Source: Adineta steineri (lineage: Eukaryota; Rotifera; Eurotatoria; Adinetida; Adinetidae). Taken from it: 64,000 nt of DNA. Each line of letters opens with the position of its first letter. Position 1 is the stretch's first letter. The DNA is taken from contig CAJNOI010000031.1 in the NCBI GenBank assembly GCA_905250115.1, positions 645,778-709,777 of the forward strand. The letters are read 5' to 3'. Under the pieces are notes generated by a model. The model was given only the letters and a program-made list of their open reading frames with translations. It searched no databases and was not told the DNA's origin. The position numbers and the translations under genes are program-made. Below, in pieces: positions 1 to 11,407 of the stretch.

Positions 1-2
1 TT

Positions 3-1058
3 TTATACATGTCTTTTATTAAACATTCGTTTTAATTCTTCTCTAAACATACTTGACGTAGTGAGACATACAAAAAAAGGTGTTGAACAAGATAAATATT
101 CAAGACAGTCAATAATAACTTCCGCTAATTGTAAATTCACTAATTTTGATGAGCCATATTTATGACGATCACGCATAACTTTATCATGTCTTTCAATAAC
201 TTTAAATATTTTATAAGGTGCTGTACTGAGTACAAATACAAATGATATACAACCAAGTGCAAATGTTAAATGAAGACGACGACGTTTAGCACCAGTAAAT
301 GTTAAAATACCGGTTGTAGTTCGATTTGATTCCTTATTTTGTACTGGTGTTAAACATATAAATCTTGTTATTGTACTCCAACATCGTGTTCGTATATGTA
401 ATACTTCTCTTAAAATTTTTGAATTAAAATAAACGATTAGAAAAAATGGTATACATGTTATAAAAACAACATCAATCAATGATTGTCCATAAGCCATATA
501 TAGTGTAAAATGTTTTGCTCGAATTTGAACAGAACATTTTGTTACAGTACGATTTTTACTGATCACTGAATATCCATATAATGAAGATAAAAATGATGAA
601 TTTTTTAATATAACCGAAAGAAATGCAAGTATTAATAAATAATATATATAATATTTTTTACGCCAATGTGAATAATATCTATGATGTACACAACATATAA
701 AACGATCAGTTGTTAAACCTAATTGTATATATGCTGACATATCCAAAAATGAATAACGTATAAATTTATATAAACGACATGCTATCGGTGTTGAATAAAT
801 ACGTATGGATGGTTTCATATAAATTCTTAATAGAACATCAATTATAAATAAATATAATAAAATTGAATCATTTATACATAATAAACGTAAAAATATTGAT
901 GATGTACGTGTTAAACGTTTTTGAAATTTTGGTCGACAAAAAACAAGAAAACAAAGTATATTACCAATTGTTGCTAATGGTAAAATAATTAATGGAAATA
1001 TACTATTCGTTAAATGAATAATATGTTCTATACGTTTGTCTGCTAATGAAAGATTCAT
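3..1058 (-). CDS. Rhodopsin-like (class A) G protein-coupled receptor
   Basis: A single-exon ORF of 351 aa with seven hydrophobic segments. TM1 (about residues 17-42) has the Gly-Asn pair of class A receptors. TM3 ends with a DRF variant of the DRY motif, followed by two Cys and two His. A basic third intracellular loop (TGAKRRR) precedes a TM6 that carries a Pro. TM7 lacks a clean NPxxY and has STPFF at that place; an amphipathic helix 8 (FREELKRMF) ends the protein. This pattern fits the large, divergent neuropeptide/FMRFamide-receptor-like families of bdelloid rotifers. The receptor should sit in the plasma membrane; no ligand can be read. The stop lies 3 bp from the window edge and the CDS appears complete. 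No intron is needed. Confidence 0.8.
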   Translation of the reverse strand: MNLSLADKRIEHIIHLTNSIFPLIILPLATIGNILCFLVFCRPKFQKRLTRTSSIFLRLLCINDSILLYLFIIDVLLRIYMKPSIRIYSTPIACRLYKFIRYSFLDMSAYIQLGLTTDRFICCVHHRYYSHWRKKYYIYYLLILAFLSVILKNSSFLSSLYGYSVISKNRTVTKCSVQIRAKHFTLYMAYGQSLIDVVFITCIPFFLIVYFNSKILREVLHIRTRCWSTITRFICLTPVQNKESNRTTTGILTFTGAKRRRLHLTFALGCISFVFVLSTAPYKIFKVIERHDKVMRDRHKYGSSKLVNLQLAEVIIDCLEYLSCSTPFFVCLTTSSMFREELKRMFNKRHV

Positions 1059-2204
1059 TCTTATGTATGAGCTAGTTATTGGAATGATGCCATTACCATA
1101 AATGAGAGCAAATATTTGATTGTGCTTATATACTGAACTTGTTTTTTTTCCACTACATTCATTTCCTTGATTTCTCCATTAATAAATATATAGAGAGAGA
1201 AAGTAATAATACACTGTAGGGGGACACATTGCAATTAACAAAAACATTTCCGAATGAGATAAATATTCTTGTTAGTTTTACGCACATACATCTAGTAGAA
1301 ATGTTCATTCACATATATGTGTTTTTTTATTGTAGACATATTGTATGTTTACTTGTTTTTCTTCTTCTTTTTTTATGACAACTACGATAATATTTGATCG
1401 ATAAGAAGAAAAAAAATGAATAGATGATGGAGGAGCAAGTAAATCAGGTCAATATTGATCGATAAAAATGAACGTACTAATGTATTACTATACATTAATT
1501 GTATCGAAGTGATGAAGACAAAAGACAATTTTACTTTTTTAATTCATCTGTTTTGTTCGTTCAACAAGATCGATGATGTATCAAAAGATAAAAGGGAGGA
1601 GATATTCTATTTTCTCAATGTCATAGATATATCGATAATATAAGTTTACGCTAGACTGCAACAAACAAGATGAACACTATCATCGTTTTATTTATGACAT
1701 GTATTTATACTAATAATCAATAAATCGATGAGCACATATTCAGACAAGGTTAGTTCAAATATAAAGTCATAAAAAGATACTATTATGATTTTATTTCATA
1801 ACAATTAATACTAATAATACAAACATATAGTTTCAATGTCAATGATTACATTATCAATCGTTTTGTATTACTCGTATAATGATAATAGGTCGTCTCATAT
1901 GATACAAATAAGACAGGAAAAGAAAAGATACTATCAGAAACATTTGAATACACACTTGTTTTCAACCTTGATAACAATCGATTTTTTTTCTCTTCTCTTA
2001 CTGTTTGTTGTTCATATGAAATATCATTTTAATATATTATTTATACACATATATCTATATAACCTTCATAATGTCTTTTTTCTTCTTTGTCAGAATAGAT
2101 AACTATAAATAAAATTTTTCTTTTATCATCAATATACATCAATAAATTGTACTGCATAATCGTTACGATCAACTATATATATAGATAGACACATATACAT
2201 AATT
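1059..2204. other. Intergenic region, divergent promoter space
   Basis: This AT-rich stretch separates the GPCR (-) from the His/Gln-rich gene (+). It contains only short chance ORFs (for example near 1455 and 1836) that resemble no protein and are mostly T/A-rich. Both flanking genes start from it, so it should hold their promoters; no specific element can be named. Confidence 0.5.
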
Positions 2205-5200
2205 ATGTCGAAAAAATACGCTTCGTGGGCGATAAATCAACCTTCATCAGCATTCATTACAGATTTTACAATGATGAAGTCACAAAAAATGAAAGAAGAA
2301 CAGCACGATCATGGTAAGTTTTTGATTTAATTTAAACGTTCTTTAATTTCTATATGATTTCTTTAGTTAATAATTATCGTACTATTGAACCTAGTCCACA
2401 TATGTATTTAAACGTTGATGAACGATCACGACCATCGGTAAGTGAATAATCATTGATTCAGTGTCATATGTATATGCTTTTGCTCTAACACATTTAATGC
2501 TTTTATATGAACAGACAAGATTTAACACTCCGTCTGTTGAACCAGCTATGATTTCATATCAAAGTGCATCATATTTTTCTGTAAGCTTTATCGTTACATT
2601 GAGAGAGAAAAAAAACAATTTCTTAATCATATCTTGCTTTAGGCACCTACCGAAAGTCCACCTCCATTAATAGAAGAACAAAATAAATTATGGCCTATTG
2701 AAAAATTATCTAAAGATTCATCGACAACTGAAATTGTAACATCAGCACAAAAACGAAATCATAAACATAAACATCATCGTCATCATCATCACCATCATAA
2801 TACTACTACTACTAGTGGAAAACGTCATTGTTATCACCATCATCATCATCAGAATCGTCACCGTCGAGTTAAAAGTATAGGACAACAAGCAAGCGATCAA
2901 TCTTCATCTAAAATTATAATTGCAAATTCAAAAAAGATCGATCAAAAACAACAACCAATTATCGTTTATCGTGAAATATCAAATGATAAAGATTTTATAT
3001 ACGATACAAATCCTTTAGCTAAAGTTTCATATGAAACTGATAATAAAGCAGCATCAATTAATGAACAACAATCGCCTTTAGTTGTTTATGGTGATAATAA
3101 TATGCAACATTCGTTAGTAAATGATCAGATGTCTCAACCAGTTTTTGTTAGTTCAGATCAGAAAAAAGTAAGTTAATAAAAAAAACAAAAATTTCTTGTT
3201 AAGCATAATATTCATATCTGAATATCGACCTCTTTTAATCAATTTATTACTTATCCGATAGAAAACAAGTAAAGGAAATATTCCTCTACAATCTGTTGAG
3301 AATAAAATAGTATCTCAACGAGCAGCATCTACAGATGAAACTCAAGTTAGTAATTATCCTCCAGTGATGTATACTCAATCAACTCCATCAATTACTAGTC
3401 CTTGTGGTGTTCAACAAGTGGAACGAATATATTATGAGGATAGTTGTTGTGGTCCATCATCATCAATAAGCAATTGTGCATCAAATTCTTGTGTATGAAA
3501 ATAAGAACAGCTATATTAAAGATTTAACCATTTTCTACTTATGCTTACTTAAATATTTTTTAAATTTATTCATAATTTTCATAGTCTTTTTTTATGTTTA
3601 TTTAGATACTTCAACAATCAAATTCATGTGGTTGTATGTCTCAACAACCACAACAACAAATACTCTTATGTACTGAAACAAATTCACCAGAAGAATATAT
3701 CTATACAACATGCAATAACAATTATATTCAAGATTCATGTTCACAACAACAACAACAACAATATATATGTGTAGATAGTACACCATCAACAATTATCAAT
3801 CAAATGCCTGCTTTTAGTCCTGTAACAACCAATGCATGTAGATCGCCTCAAACTTATATATGTGTACCACAAACATCATGTCAACAGTCACCTAATATTA
3901 TTATTCAACCACAACCTCAAATTCAATCCCAACCATTACAAATTATTCAAAGTCCACAAACATCACCACCAGGACAATATCTTCGAATAACTTCCGCTAC
4001 TCCACAAATTATTGAAACTATTCAATCACCAGGTTTTCAAACTGCTCAACCACAAATTATACAAGGTATGCAACCTCAGATTATGCAGGGTATTCAACCA
4101 CAGATCATACAAGGTATGCAATCACAAATTATACAGGGCATTCAACCACAGATCATACAAGGTATTCAACCCCAAATTGTACAAAGTATTCAAGGTATGA
4201 CTTTATTTTATATAAATTCATTCAAATAAAAACTAAACATTTTCAGCTGCACCACAAGCTCTTTCAGGTAAAAACTAATCAAAATTTTCATTTTGGTAAT
4301 GGTATTTTGCTAGAATACTAATCTTAACATTTCCATATCTTTCTAATTTGTCTCGTTATCTAATTGTGAGTAAAATTTAGAGATTTGTTTTTATAAATTT
4401 ATATCTATATTCTTGTTTATATCAGTTAGTCCACAAATGCTTTATCAACGTCCATATGATCCTATTGTTTTACCAACTCAAAATCAACAATTTGCTGTTA
4501 CAAATACTCCTCTTGTAGCAATGAGTCAACCATCTTATGCACCAGCACGACAAATACCAACGGGACCGCGCATGTTTCAACACGCTCTTGCTAATGTAAG
4601 ATTATCTATTAAATGAATATATTTAATTAAATAAATTTATGAAATTTTAGACTGTAGCCGGTCGAACTGGTGTACCTCTTCCATTCATGCAATCACCCAT
4701 GGGTGGTCAATCTCGTGGTGCACCATTAATTCCCACTGGACGGTAAATTTTTTCTTTCTAATTTAAGCTTCTATATGTATATGCTGACGCTTTTATTGCT
4801 TATTTATGCCAGAAAAAAACAAAATTTTCTTATTTTGACACATCTAGTAGTTCGTTTAAGAAGAAATTTAATATTGAGGGATCGTATTAAGAGAGTTTAA
4901 TAACTGTATAACATTCGACATTAGATATCTCCTGTTTATAGCGTATTATTTAATGATGAATTACAACCATCAACATTCTCGACACTCATACCAATTCATT
5001 CAGATGACTCATTTATTCCATTTCAATCTTTAAAACCACCATCATATACGACATGTAGTGCATTTTCTCGAAAAGATACTTATCCATCAAGTATAAGAAA
5101 TTTTAATCGTGTTCGACAACAGATACAACAACGTGCTCAATTCTTAGCTGATTTAGAAAAACAAATCCCTACTCGATTATCATCATCTCCTACACAACTT

Positions 5201-5797
5201 GCAAATACTACAGCTTTACCATCCCGTAGAATTTCACCAAATATATTACAACCAAATTCTCAATTCCTATCACACATATCACCAGCCACATCGCGATCAC
5301 CTTCTATAGTTTCATCTTTTGTACCTCCAATAAATGAAATGCCAACATCAGCTAGATCTCAAGCTTTATATGCAAAAAAAAATATTACTGGTACATCTAG
5401 TAGTAATTCAAGTAGGTCATCTATTTCATCTTCATCATCCGTGCCACCTGCTCGTTCACCGTCCTTCGCTGATACGTATCATGGTCCGTTGTTGTCAGAA
5501 ACTGTAACTCCCTATCAATCACTTTGACCATGAACATATCATACACGTATCGTGTCCCATTACCGCGATCTATTATACTTGAGAAGGTTGTTCTTGTCAT
5601 CAAGGCTGTCTATCATAATAAATATGTTTTCTTGCTTTGGCGCTTATTAATTGCACATTTGTATATATTGCTTGTCATTTAATTGATTAACATATTTTAT
5701 TTTGTAAATAATATTTTAATTAAATATATCTTTTTTCTTATTCTATTTCAGTGGACCTGTTAATCCATTCAATACAGCTGCTTGCTCAATTATGTAG
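2205..5797 (+). CDS. His/Gln/Pro-rich low-complexity protein, alternative last exons
   Basis: Nine exons close in one frame: 2205-2313, 2367-2437, 2515-2580, 2643-3167, 3262-3492, 3606-4194, 4247-4267, 4426-4595 and 4651-4742. Two different 3' exons then both fit the phase. One is 4942-5527 (Ser-rich, total about 819 aa). The other is 5752-5797 (total about 639 aa) and ends in Cys-Ser-Ile-Met, a CaaX-like prenylation box. Exon 4 encodes two runs of His. Exon 6 encodes Gln-rich sequence and six tandem 8-residue units of PQIIQGIQ type. There is no signal peptide, membrane segment or recognised domain. AATAAA follows near 5831. The function is unknown; most of the protein is predicted to be disordered. 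The exon chain is well supported by phase, while the choice of terminal exon is inference. Confidence 0.65.
4047..4190 (+). repeat. 24-bp coding minisatellite, six units
   Basis: Six consecutive 24-nt units encode Gln-Pro-Gln-Ile-Ile-Gln-Gly-Ile/Met. Units differ by scattered, mostly silent or conservative changes (Ile/Met, Pro/Ser, Gly/Ser). The array ends 4 nt before the exon 6 donor. Confidence 0.85.
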
Positions 5798-7614
5798 AAC
5801 AATCTAAAAATATATAAAACTATATGTTACAATAAAATAATATTCTTTTGTTTCAAAATATTTATTATAATTTTAGTGAATATATATATATACCTATTCT
5901 TTCATCTTTTTTTCTGATATTTATTAAAGCAGAAAATTTTCCTTGTTTTATTTATTATTATTATTATTATATAAGAATAGATTGACATTTACAAAAGTTG
6001 TATCTAATGTTCTTAGATCCAACAATAAGTTCTGAATAATTTGGTTATGAATGTTCTTGACAAAGTTCAAAGTCAAATTTTCCTAATAAAATTGACCTAT
6101 TTATTTTGACTTGTAAATATTAAAATTAAATTTTCCAATTTAATCTCTCACGATTAAATTCAGTTTTTCCGAAAATTTGTTCTTGATGGAACGTTAGAAT
6201 GGGAAAATGATAGATGACTCATGCTATCAAATAATTAAATCATTTTTTCCTGATTCTAATACTAGAAAATAAATATCTAAAATCTGATTTTGTATAGTAT
6301 GTTTATAGGCAACTATATAAAATTGATACTGTTCTTTTTAATGCGATGCGAATAGCAGAAGCATTTATGTAGTCCTGCGCGAGTTTTCTTCCTTTTTTTT
6401 TTCTTACTTTCTCGACGTACGCATCAAAGTGGTCATTTTATGTCACAATTATCTCAGCAATAGAACATCAGAAACTACTCATTTAAACGCAAGAATAAAA
6501 TATCGAGATCGAACTAATATCACATGTTTTTGACTTTCAATAGGACGTTTAGTTCGTTTACAAGAAGCGTCACAAAAACACGATTTTGACTTTTTCACAA
6601 TCCGAGATAATTAAAACGAAAAGTAAAAGCAAAAGTTACGCGCCATTTTTCTTTAACAACTGTTTTACAGCTGAAAGTGCAGCTGATAGTAGATAATGAA
6701 TCATCTAGATAATATTGTGAGAATCTTAAAATCGTTATTTCGAAAGCCTGCTATTCGCATCGCATTTCGTAGTCGAGTACAACTCGAATACCTTCTAGTT
6801 TCTTATCTTTTATAAGTGTATATTTAAGTATTTTATAGAAATCCAATAAGACAAAATCTAAGTAATAAACAGATGTTGCAGAAAGGTAGCTGATAGTGTA
6901 TGAATATTGTGCTCAAAATAAATGCTGAATCATTATTTTTCAAAAGATTTTATTAAAAAAAAAAAGTCAGGCATGTTTTAAATTATGATTTATTATATAA
7001 TAAATCATCCATGTGCTTTTACTATATGGTTTAATGTCAACTCCAGTATTTAAATTAAATAAATGTTTAGAAAAAGGATGTAATAATAAAAAAAAAGAAC
7101 AGGGGACGCAGCAGAAAAAAAATAGTGAGTTATTTTATGAGGAACTTAAAAGAGAGGGAGAGAGAGACCTTTTTTTTTTGAAGAATATAAGAGTTTGCTT
7201 CCTGCAATGTTATTCTTTGACGTAGAACAGTAAAGAGAAAAATTCTCCTATATACATCTATTTATGGATATCTTTGGTTATTCTTTTAACTAAGTTTTAT
7301 GTCAATAAACTTATCTTCAATATTTTTTAGTTCCGTATAATAGAAAAACGCTTTTAAATTAGAAAAAAAATTATGTTAAATATATTCGAAGCTGTCATTT
7401 AATTAATTCAGTTGGTTGGGATTAATTGACCAATCCAAATAGAAACACGATATTAACTTGATGATTCATCAAGTCTGTTTTTTATGTCATTCAGTCATCT
7501 ATGTTGTTTTATTTCTTTTATTCTTTAATCTTGTCATTCTTTTTTCAACATACGTTTTTTCTTTATTCAATTTTTATCTCTCTCTCTGTTTCTTATTTAA
7601 AAGATTAACGAAAT
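5798..7614. other. Intergenic region between the His/Gln-rich gene and TOM1
   Basis: About 1.8 kb of AT-rich DNA with no supportable gene; the ORF near 7013 is Lys-rich low complexity. It holds a MITE-like element (6341-6765, listed separately). The final 150 bp is pyrimidine-rich up to the TOM1 start. Confidence 0.5.
6341..6765. mobile_element. MITE-like element with 18-bp terminal inverted repeats
   Basis: The 18 bases at 6341-6358 (ATGCGATGCGAATAGCAG) are the exact reverse complement of 6748-6765. The 425-bp interior has no ORF and is less AT-rich than its surroundings, with several CG dinucleotides. No clear target-site duplication is visible. A short imperfect direct repeat (GCATTT then GTAGTC) appears just inside the left end and just outside the right end. 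A non-autonomous DNA transposon remnant is the simplest reading; a hairpin of other origin is possible. Confidence 0.5.
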
Positions 7615-9828
7615 ATGGCACACTTCTTTCGTGGAAGTACACCCTCAACACCATTCCAACAAGCTGTTGAGAAAGTAACAGACGGAGCTCAAGCAAATGA
7701 AGATTGGGGTACAATTATGAAAATTTGTGATCATGTTGCTATACATGAAGACAAGTATTTTGAACGTTAAATTTTTTTCTACTATAACTATTTCATTTAT
7801 TTTTCTAGTGCAAAAGAAGCAGTGAAAGTTATTCGAAAACGTTTACAAACTCCTCCTGCTAATAATGATTGGCGTACAATTGGATTAACACTTACTGTAT
7901 GGGAATTTTTATTTTTTGTTTTAGAATTTCTATGTTTCTCTTTTTAGTTATTAGAAGCATTGACTAAAAATTGTGGAAAAATTTTTCATACGCAAATTGC
8001 ACAAAAAGATTTTTTAAAAGATTTGCGTGATATTCTTGCACCGAAAAATAATCCACCAATTGCTATACAAGAAAAAGTTCTTGGCATGATTCAAGTAAAA
8101 TATTCGATATAATATGATGAATTTTTGTTTATTTAAATAATTCTTATTTAGACTTGGGCATTAGCTTTTCGTGATGATCCTGATTTAAAACAAGTTGAAC
8201 AATTTTATCAGGAATGTAAACAACAATATTTACAATTTCCACCAGCTGATCCAGAGAATATTATCAAAGCAGCCGTACCAGCTACTGTAAATTGAAAAAA
8301 TCTTTCTCGGAAAAAATAAATTTTTTTTTTCTTTATAATATTTAGGGAACACTTGAACGTCCTACACGAACAATTGTAAGATATGAGTTATATATTTTAT
8401 TTTTTATTAGTTTTTTTTTTCGTTTTTGATAGTCTCAACCAGGACCTGGTACAAATCCTCGTCAAGTAATTAAACTAACTTTTAGAAATAATTTTTTATT
8501 TAATATTTTTAGAATCGACCTGCAAATGATGGTTCTGTACAACAAGTTGGCCAAGAAACAGCTGTTCTAAGACAAATGACACCGGAACAAATAGCAAAAT
8601 TACGTAGTGAATTAGATGTTGTACAAACAAATGCACAAGTATTCGGAGAAATGCTTGTTACTTTACAACCAGGTGAAGAACATCCAGAAGATTTTCAATT
8701 CTTAATGGTAAAAAATTTATATAAAATTATCGATGTACGATAAATTTTTTAATTGCAGGAATTACATAAAACATGTAAACAAATGCAAGCACGTATATTT
8801 GATTTACTTTCACAAATATCGATTGATGATATAACTGGTAAATAATATGAAAATAATCATACAATTACCTTTTTGTTCTCTATTCATAGTTGATCTTTTA
8901 CGATATAATGATGAATTTAATAATTCATTTAAGAATTTTGAAAGTTATATGCAAGAACGTGAAAGACGTGTTGGCTCATCTCATATTCCAATACCAAATC
9001 AAACAGCATTAGCACCTAAAACTTCATTTTCAACTTCTCAATCACCAACAAAAAAAGTATACCTCTTTTCTTTCTTTTTTCTATTGTTTAATATGAAATT
9101 TTTCAGCCAATGCCTTCGCCTAGTAATCAAAATAATGAACCTGCCTTGATCAAATTTGATGAAGAGCCAACAGGATTATCAGCTGGTTTACAAAATCTAC
9201 GTTCGTATTGATTAATTCTTTTAACTAAAAATAAAATTATTTCGTACATTTCAGGTGTTAATCCAACATCTCCTGATTCAACAACAAAGAATACTCAACA
9301 ACAATCAACGTAAGTTATTTAAATCATATTTCATACATCATTATCTCAATGTTTTGTTTTCGAAGAAGACATATGGATATTGATTCGTAAGATTTTTATC
9401 TGTTGTTAATTTATGTTTTTTCTTCCGTATTCTCTCAATCCAATGATTCTCACTCCTTTTCACATACACGTTTCATTTCCTTCTTTTTCGTATTATATTT
9501 ACTCAAGATTTTATTTTAGTGCTACAGTAATAACTCGATCTGCTACAAATACTCAAGTAAAACAATCAATTTTTTATAAAATAAATATTTCATCCTTATT
9601 TGTTTTTTTCAGGAACTTGAACGCGATGCTAAAGAAGTTGAACAATGGTTAAATCTTAATGATGATAAAAATTCGAATCAACAAGGTGGTGGTACAACCA
9701 ATGCATTCGATGATTTCATAGAAAAACGTGCATCACTTATTCCTGATGATTCAGTATCAGAACAACAAATACATTTAAATTTACAACCAGTATCAAATAA
9801 AATTGAACCAAATAATTCAAATGCTTAA
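7615..9828 (+). CDS. TOM1: TOM1-like VHS-GAT endosomal sorting adaptor
   Basis: Thirteen exons (7615-7754, 7809-7896, 7948-8094, 8152-8286, 8346-8375, 8433-8465, 8513-8707, 8759-8837, 8890-9056, 9107-9200, 9255-9309, 9520-9556, 9613-9828) give 471 aa, close to the family length. Residues about 10-150 form a VHS domain (TPFQQAVEKVTDG at its start, LTLLEALTKNCG in the middle). Residues about 190-300 form a GAT domain (LRQMTPEQIAKLRSEL, later LQPGEEHPEDFQFL). The C-terminal tail has LIKFDEEP and is Asn/Gln-rich, as expected for clathrin- and Tollip-binding tails. In the known family, the protein binds ubiquitinated cargo on early endosomes. A candidate micro-exon may lie between 9310 and 9519. 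One donor (9201) is GTTCGT, so that join is slightly weaker. Confidence 0.9.
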
Positions 9829-10199
9829 ATTAAAAATATAGACAAGACAAAAAAAAACAAACTAAATAAGCATCGTCTCTCTTGCTATTTATCTCACATT
9901 CAAACCAGAATGTTTTTGTTCTATTGTGTATATTGTCGTGATACAACAAATAAATAAGCTAGCTATTTAAAAAAAAAGAGTTTTTAACTTGTATATCGTA
10001 TTTAATATTCTTTTTTTTCTTCTCAAAAAAAAATATTACAGCATGCCTTTTGTAACAGTGTATTATTTTATCTCGCCATTTTCTTTTTTCTTCACTTAAC
10101 ATTACAATAAACATTCGCACACACATACACATATATATATATACACCTTTTTTCTATCCTATTCTTTTCGTGCACCGTAGGTTAACATAGATAAAACAA
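9829..10199. other. TOM1 3' UTR and upstream region of the KARI-like gene
   Basis: No coding sequence is seen. AATAAA-type signals lie near 9949, followed by T-rich and TA/CA-rich low complexity (10110-10145). The promoter or leader of the KARI-like gene should lie here. Confidence 0.4.
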
Positions 10200-10276
10200 G
10201 TAAGTAATTTATCTGTTGTTTGAGTTGAAGAGCAAAAGTATGGTGAAATTTAATTAGAGATATTTTTGTTTTATAG
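10200..10276 (+). other. Probable 5' UTR intron of the KARI-like gene
   Basis: A strong donor (GTAAGTAA at about 10200) and an acceptor (TTTTATAG ending at 10276) bound a 77-nt intron whose 3' end lies one base before the ATG. The AG could instead be a spliced-leader acceptor, since trans-splicing is known in bdelloids. Confidence 0.5.
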
Positions 10277-10277
10277 A

Positions 10278-11282
10278 ATGCCAGTTAAAATTTATCATGA
10301 TGATGATGCTGATGTGGATATAGTACGTAGTAAAACTGTTGCATTCATTGGATATGGAAATCAAGGACGAGCACAAGCATTAAATTTACGTGATAGTGAA
10401 GTAAATAATATTATCATTGGTAATATCGATGATGATTATGCTAAACAAGCTCAAGAAGATGGTTTTACTCCTGTAAGCATTGAAGAAGCAGTTCGTCAAG
10501 GTGATATTCTTATGTTACTCATTCCTGATGAAGATCAACAAACAGTTTGGAATGAAAAAATTCGTAATAATATTAAACCGAATACAACATTAGTTGTTGC
10601 AAGTGGTTATAATGTTGCATTTAATTTACTTGATTTACCAGATGATATGGATGTTGTTATGGTAGCACCACGAATGATTGGTGCTGGTGTACGTGATCGT
10701 TACGTTCAAAATATACCATATCCATGTTTTGTATCTGTTGAAAAAGATGTTAGTGGTACAGCGTTAGCGACATGTCTTTCAATTGCTTGTGCTATTGGAG
10801 CTACACGTGGTAATGGTGCTGTAAGTTCATCATGTCGTGAAGAAGCTGGTATTGATTTATTTGCTGAACAAGCTCTTTGGCCAGAAATCATGGCAATATT
10901 TCGTGAAGGTTATAATGTTTTACATGAAGCTGGATTTTCTGATGAAGCTATTTTATTTGATATGTATTTAAGTAAAGAACCAGCTGAAATATTTGAACGT
11001 GCTGCTGATGAAGGTTTTGTTAAACAATTAAAATATCATTCTCGAACAAGTCAATATGGTCAATTATCGACAATGAATCGTCATGATGGAAAAGATATTC
11101 GTGAAAAATTTCGGCGTGTTTTAAATGATAATATTTTATCGGGAAATTTTGCTAAAAAATGGTCAAATACAAAATGGGCTGCTGAAGAATTAACAAAAGA
11201 ATGGAAAGAAGTTGAGAATGCACCGATTGTTCAAGCTGATCAACGTGTACGTGAAGTTCTTAAACCAGATCGAAAAAAATAA
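10278..11282 (+). CDS. ilvC: Ketol-acid reductoisomerase-like protein, intronless, bacterial type
   Basis: A 334-aa ORF without introns, counted from the ATG after the probable leader intron. Residues 20-40 hold the Rossmann dinucleotide motif GYGNQG. VMVAPRM (about 127-133) and DLFAEQ (193-198) match conserved KARI blocks; D193 and E197 fit the shared metal ligands. In branched-chain amino acid synthesis, KARI rearranges and reduces acetolactate using NAD(P)H and Mg2+. Several usually invariant positions differ: the AHGFN block reads ASGYN, PKGPG reads PRMIG, and the second-helix Glu pair reads Asp228/Ser232. The gene is therefore a divergent KARI relative and activity is uncertain. The length fits class I KARI. 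Animals normally lack this enzyme, and both neighbours are animal genes, so horizontal acquisition is the likely explanation. Codon use looks as AT-rich as its neighbours, suggesting an old transfer. Confidence 0.85.
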   Translation: MPVKIYHDDDADVDIVRSKTVAFIGYGNQGRAQALNLRDSEVNNIIIGNIDDDYAKQAQEDGFTPVSIEEAVRQGDILMLLIPDEDQQTVWNEKIRNNIKPNTTLVVASGYNVAFNLLDLPDDMDVVMVAPRMIGAGVRDRYVQNIPYPCFVSVEKDVSGTALATCLSIACAIGATRGNGAVSSSCREEAGIDLFAEQALWPEIMAIFREGYNVLHEAGFSDEAILFDMYLSKEPAEIFERAADEGFVKQLKYHSRTSQYGQLSTMNRHDGKDIREKFRRVLNDNILSGNFAKKWSNTKWAAEELTKEWKEVENAPIVQADQRVREVLKPDRKK

Positions 11283-11407
11283 ACTTTTTTTTAGTTTATT
11301 TATCATTCCACTTTGATTTTCAATTAGAATCGATAGAATAAAATAGTATATAGTATCAAATAAATTCATTTATATATATATTCTAGATAAATAATAGAGA
11401 GAAATTC

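Noticed and set aside
3598..3792. Minus-strand ORF opposite exon 6 of the His/Gln-rich gene
   Set aside because: It is the antisense shadow of CAA repeats (Val/Val runs) and the plus-strand exon chain explains the region.
7013..7225. 70-codon plus-strand ORF before TOM1
   Set aside because: It is Lys-rich, has no domain, and includes homopolymer runs typical of intergenic DNA here.
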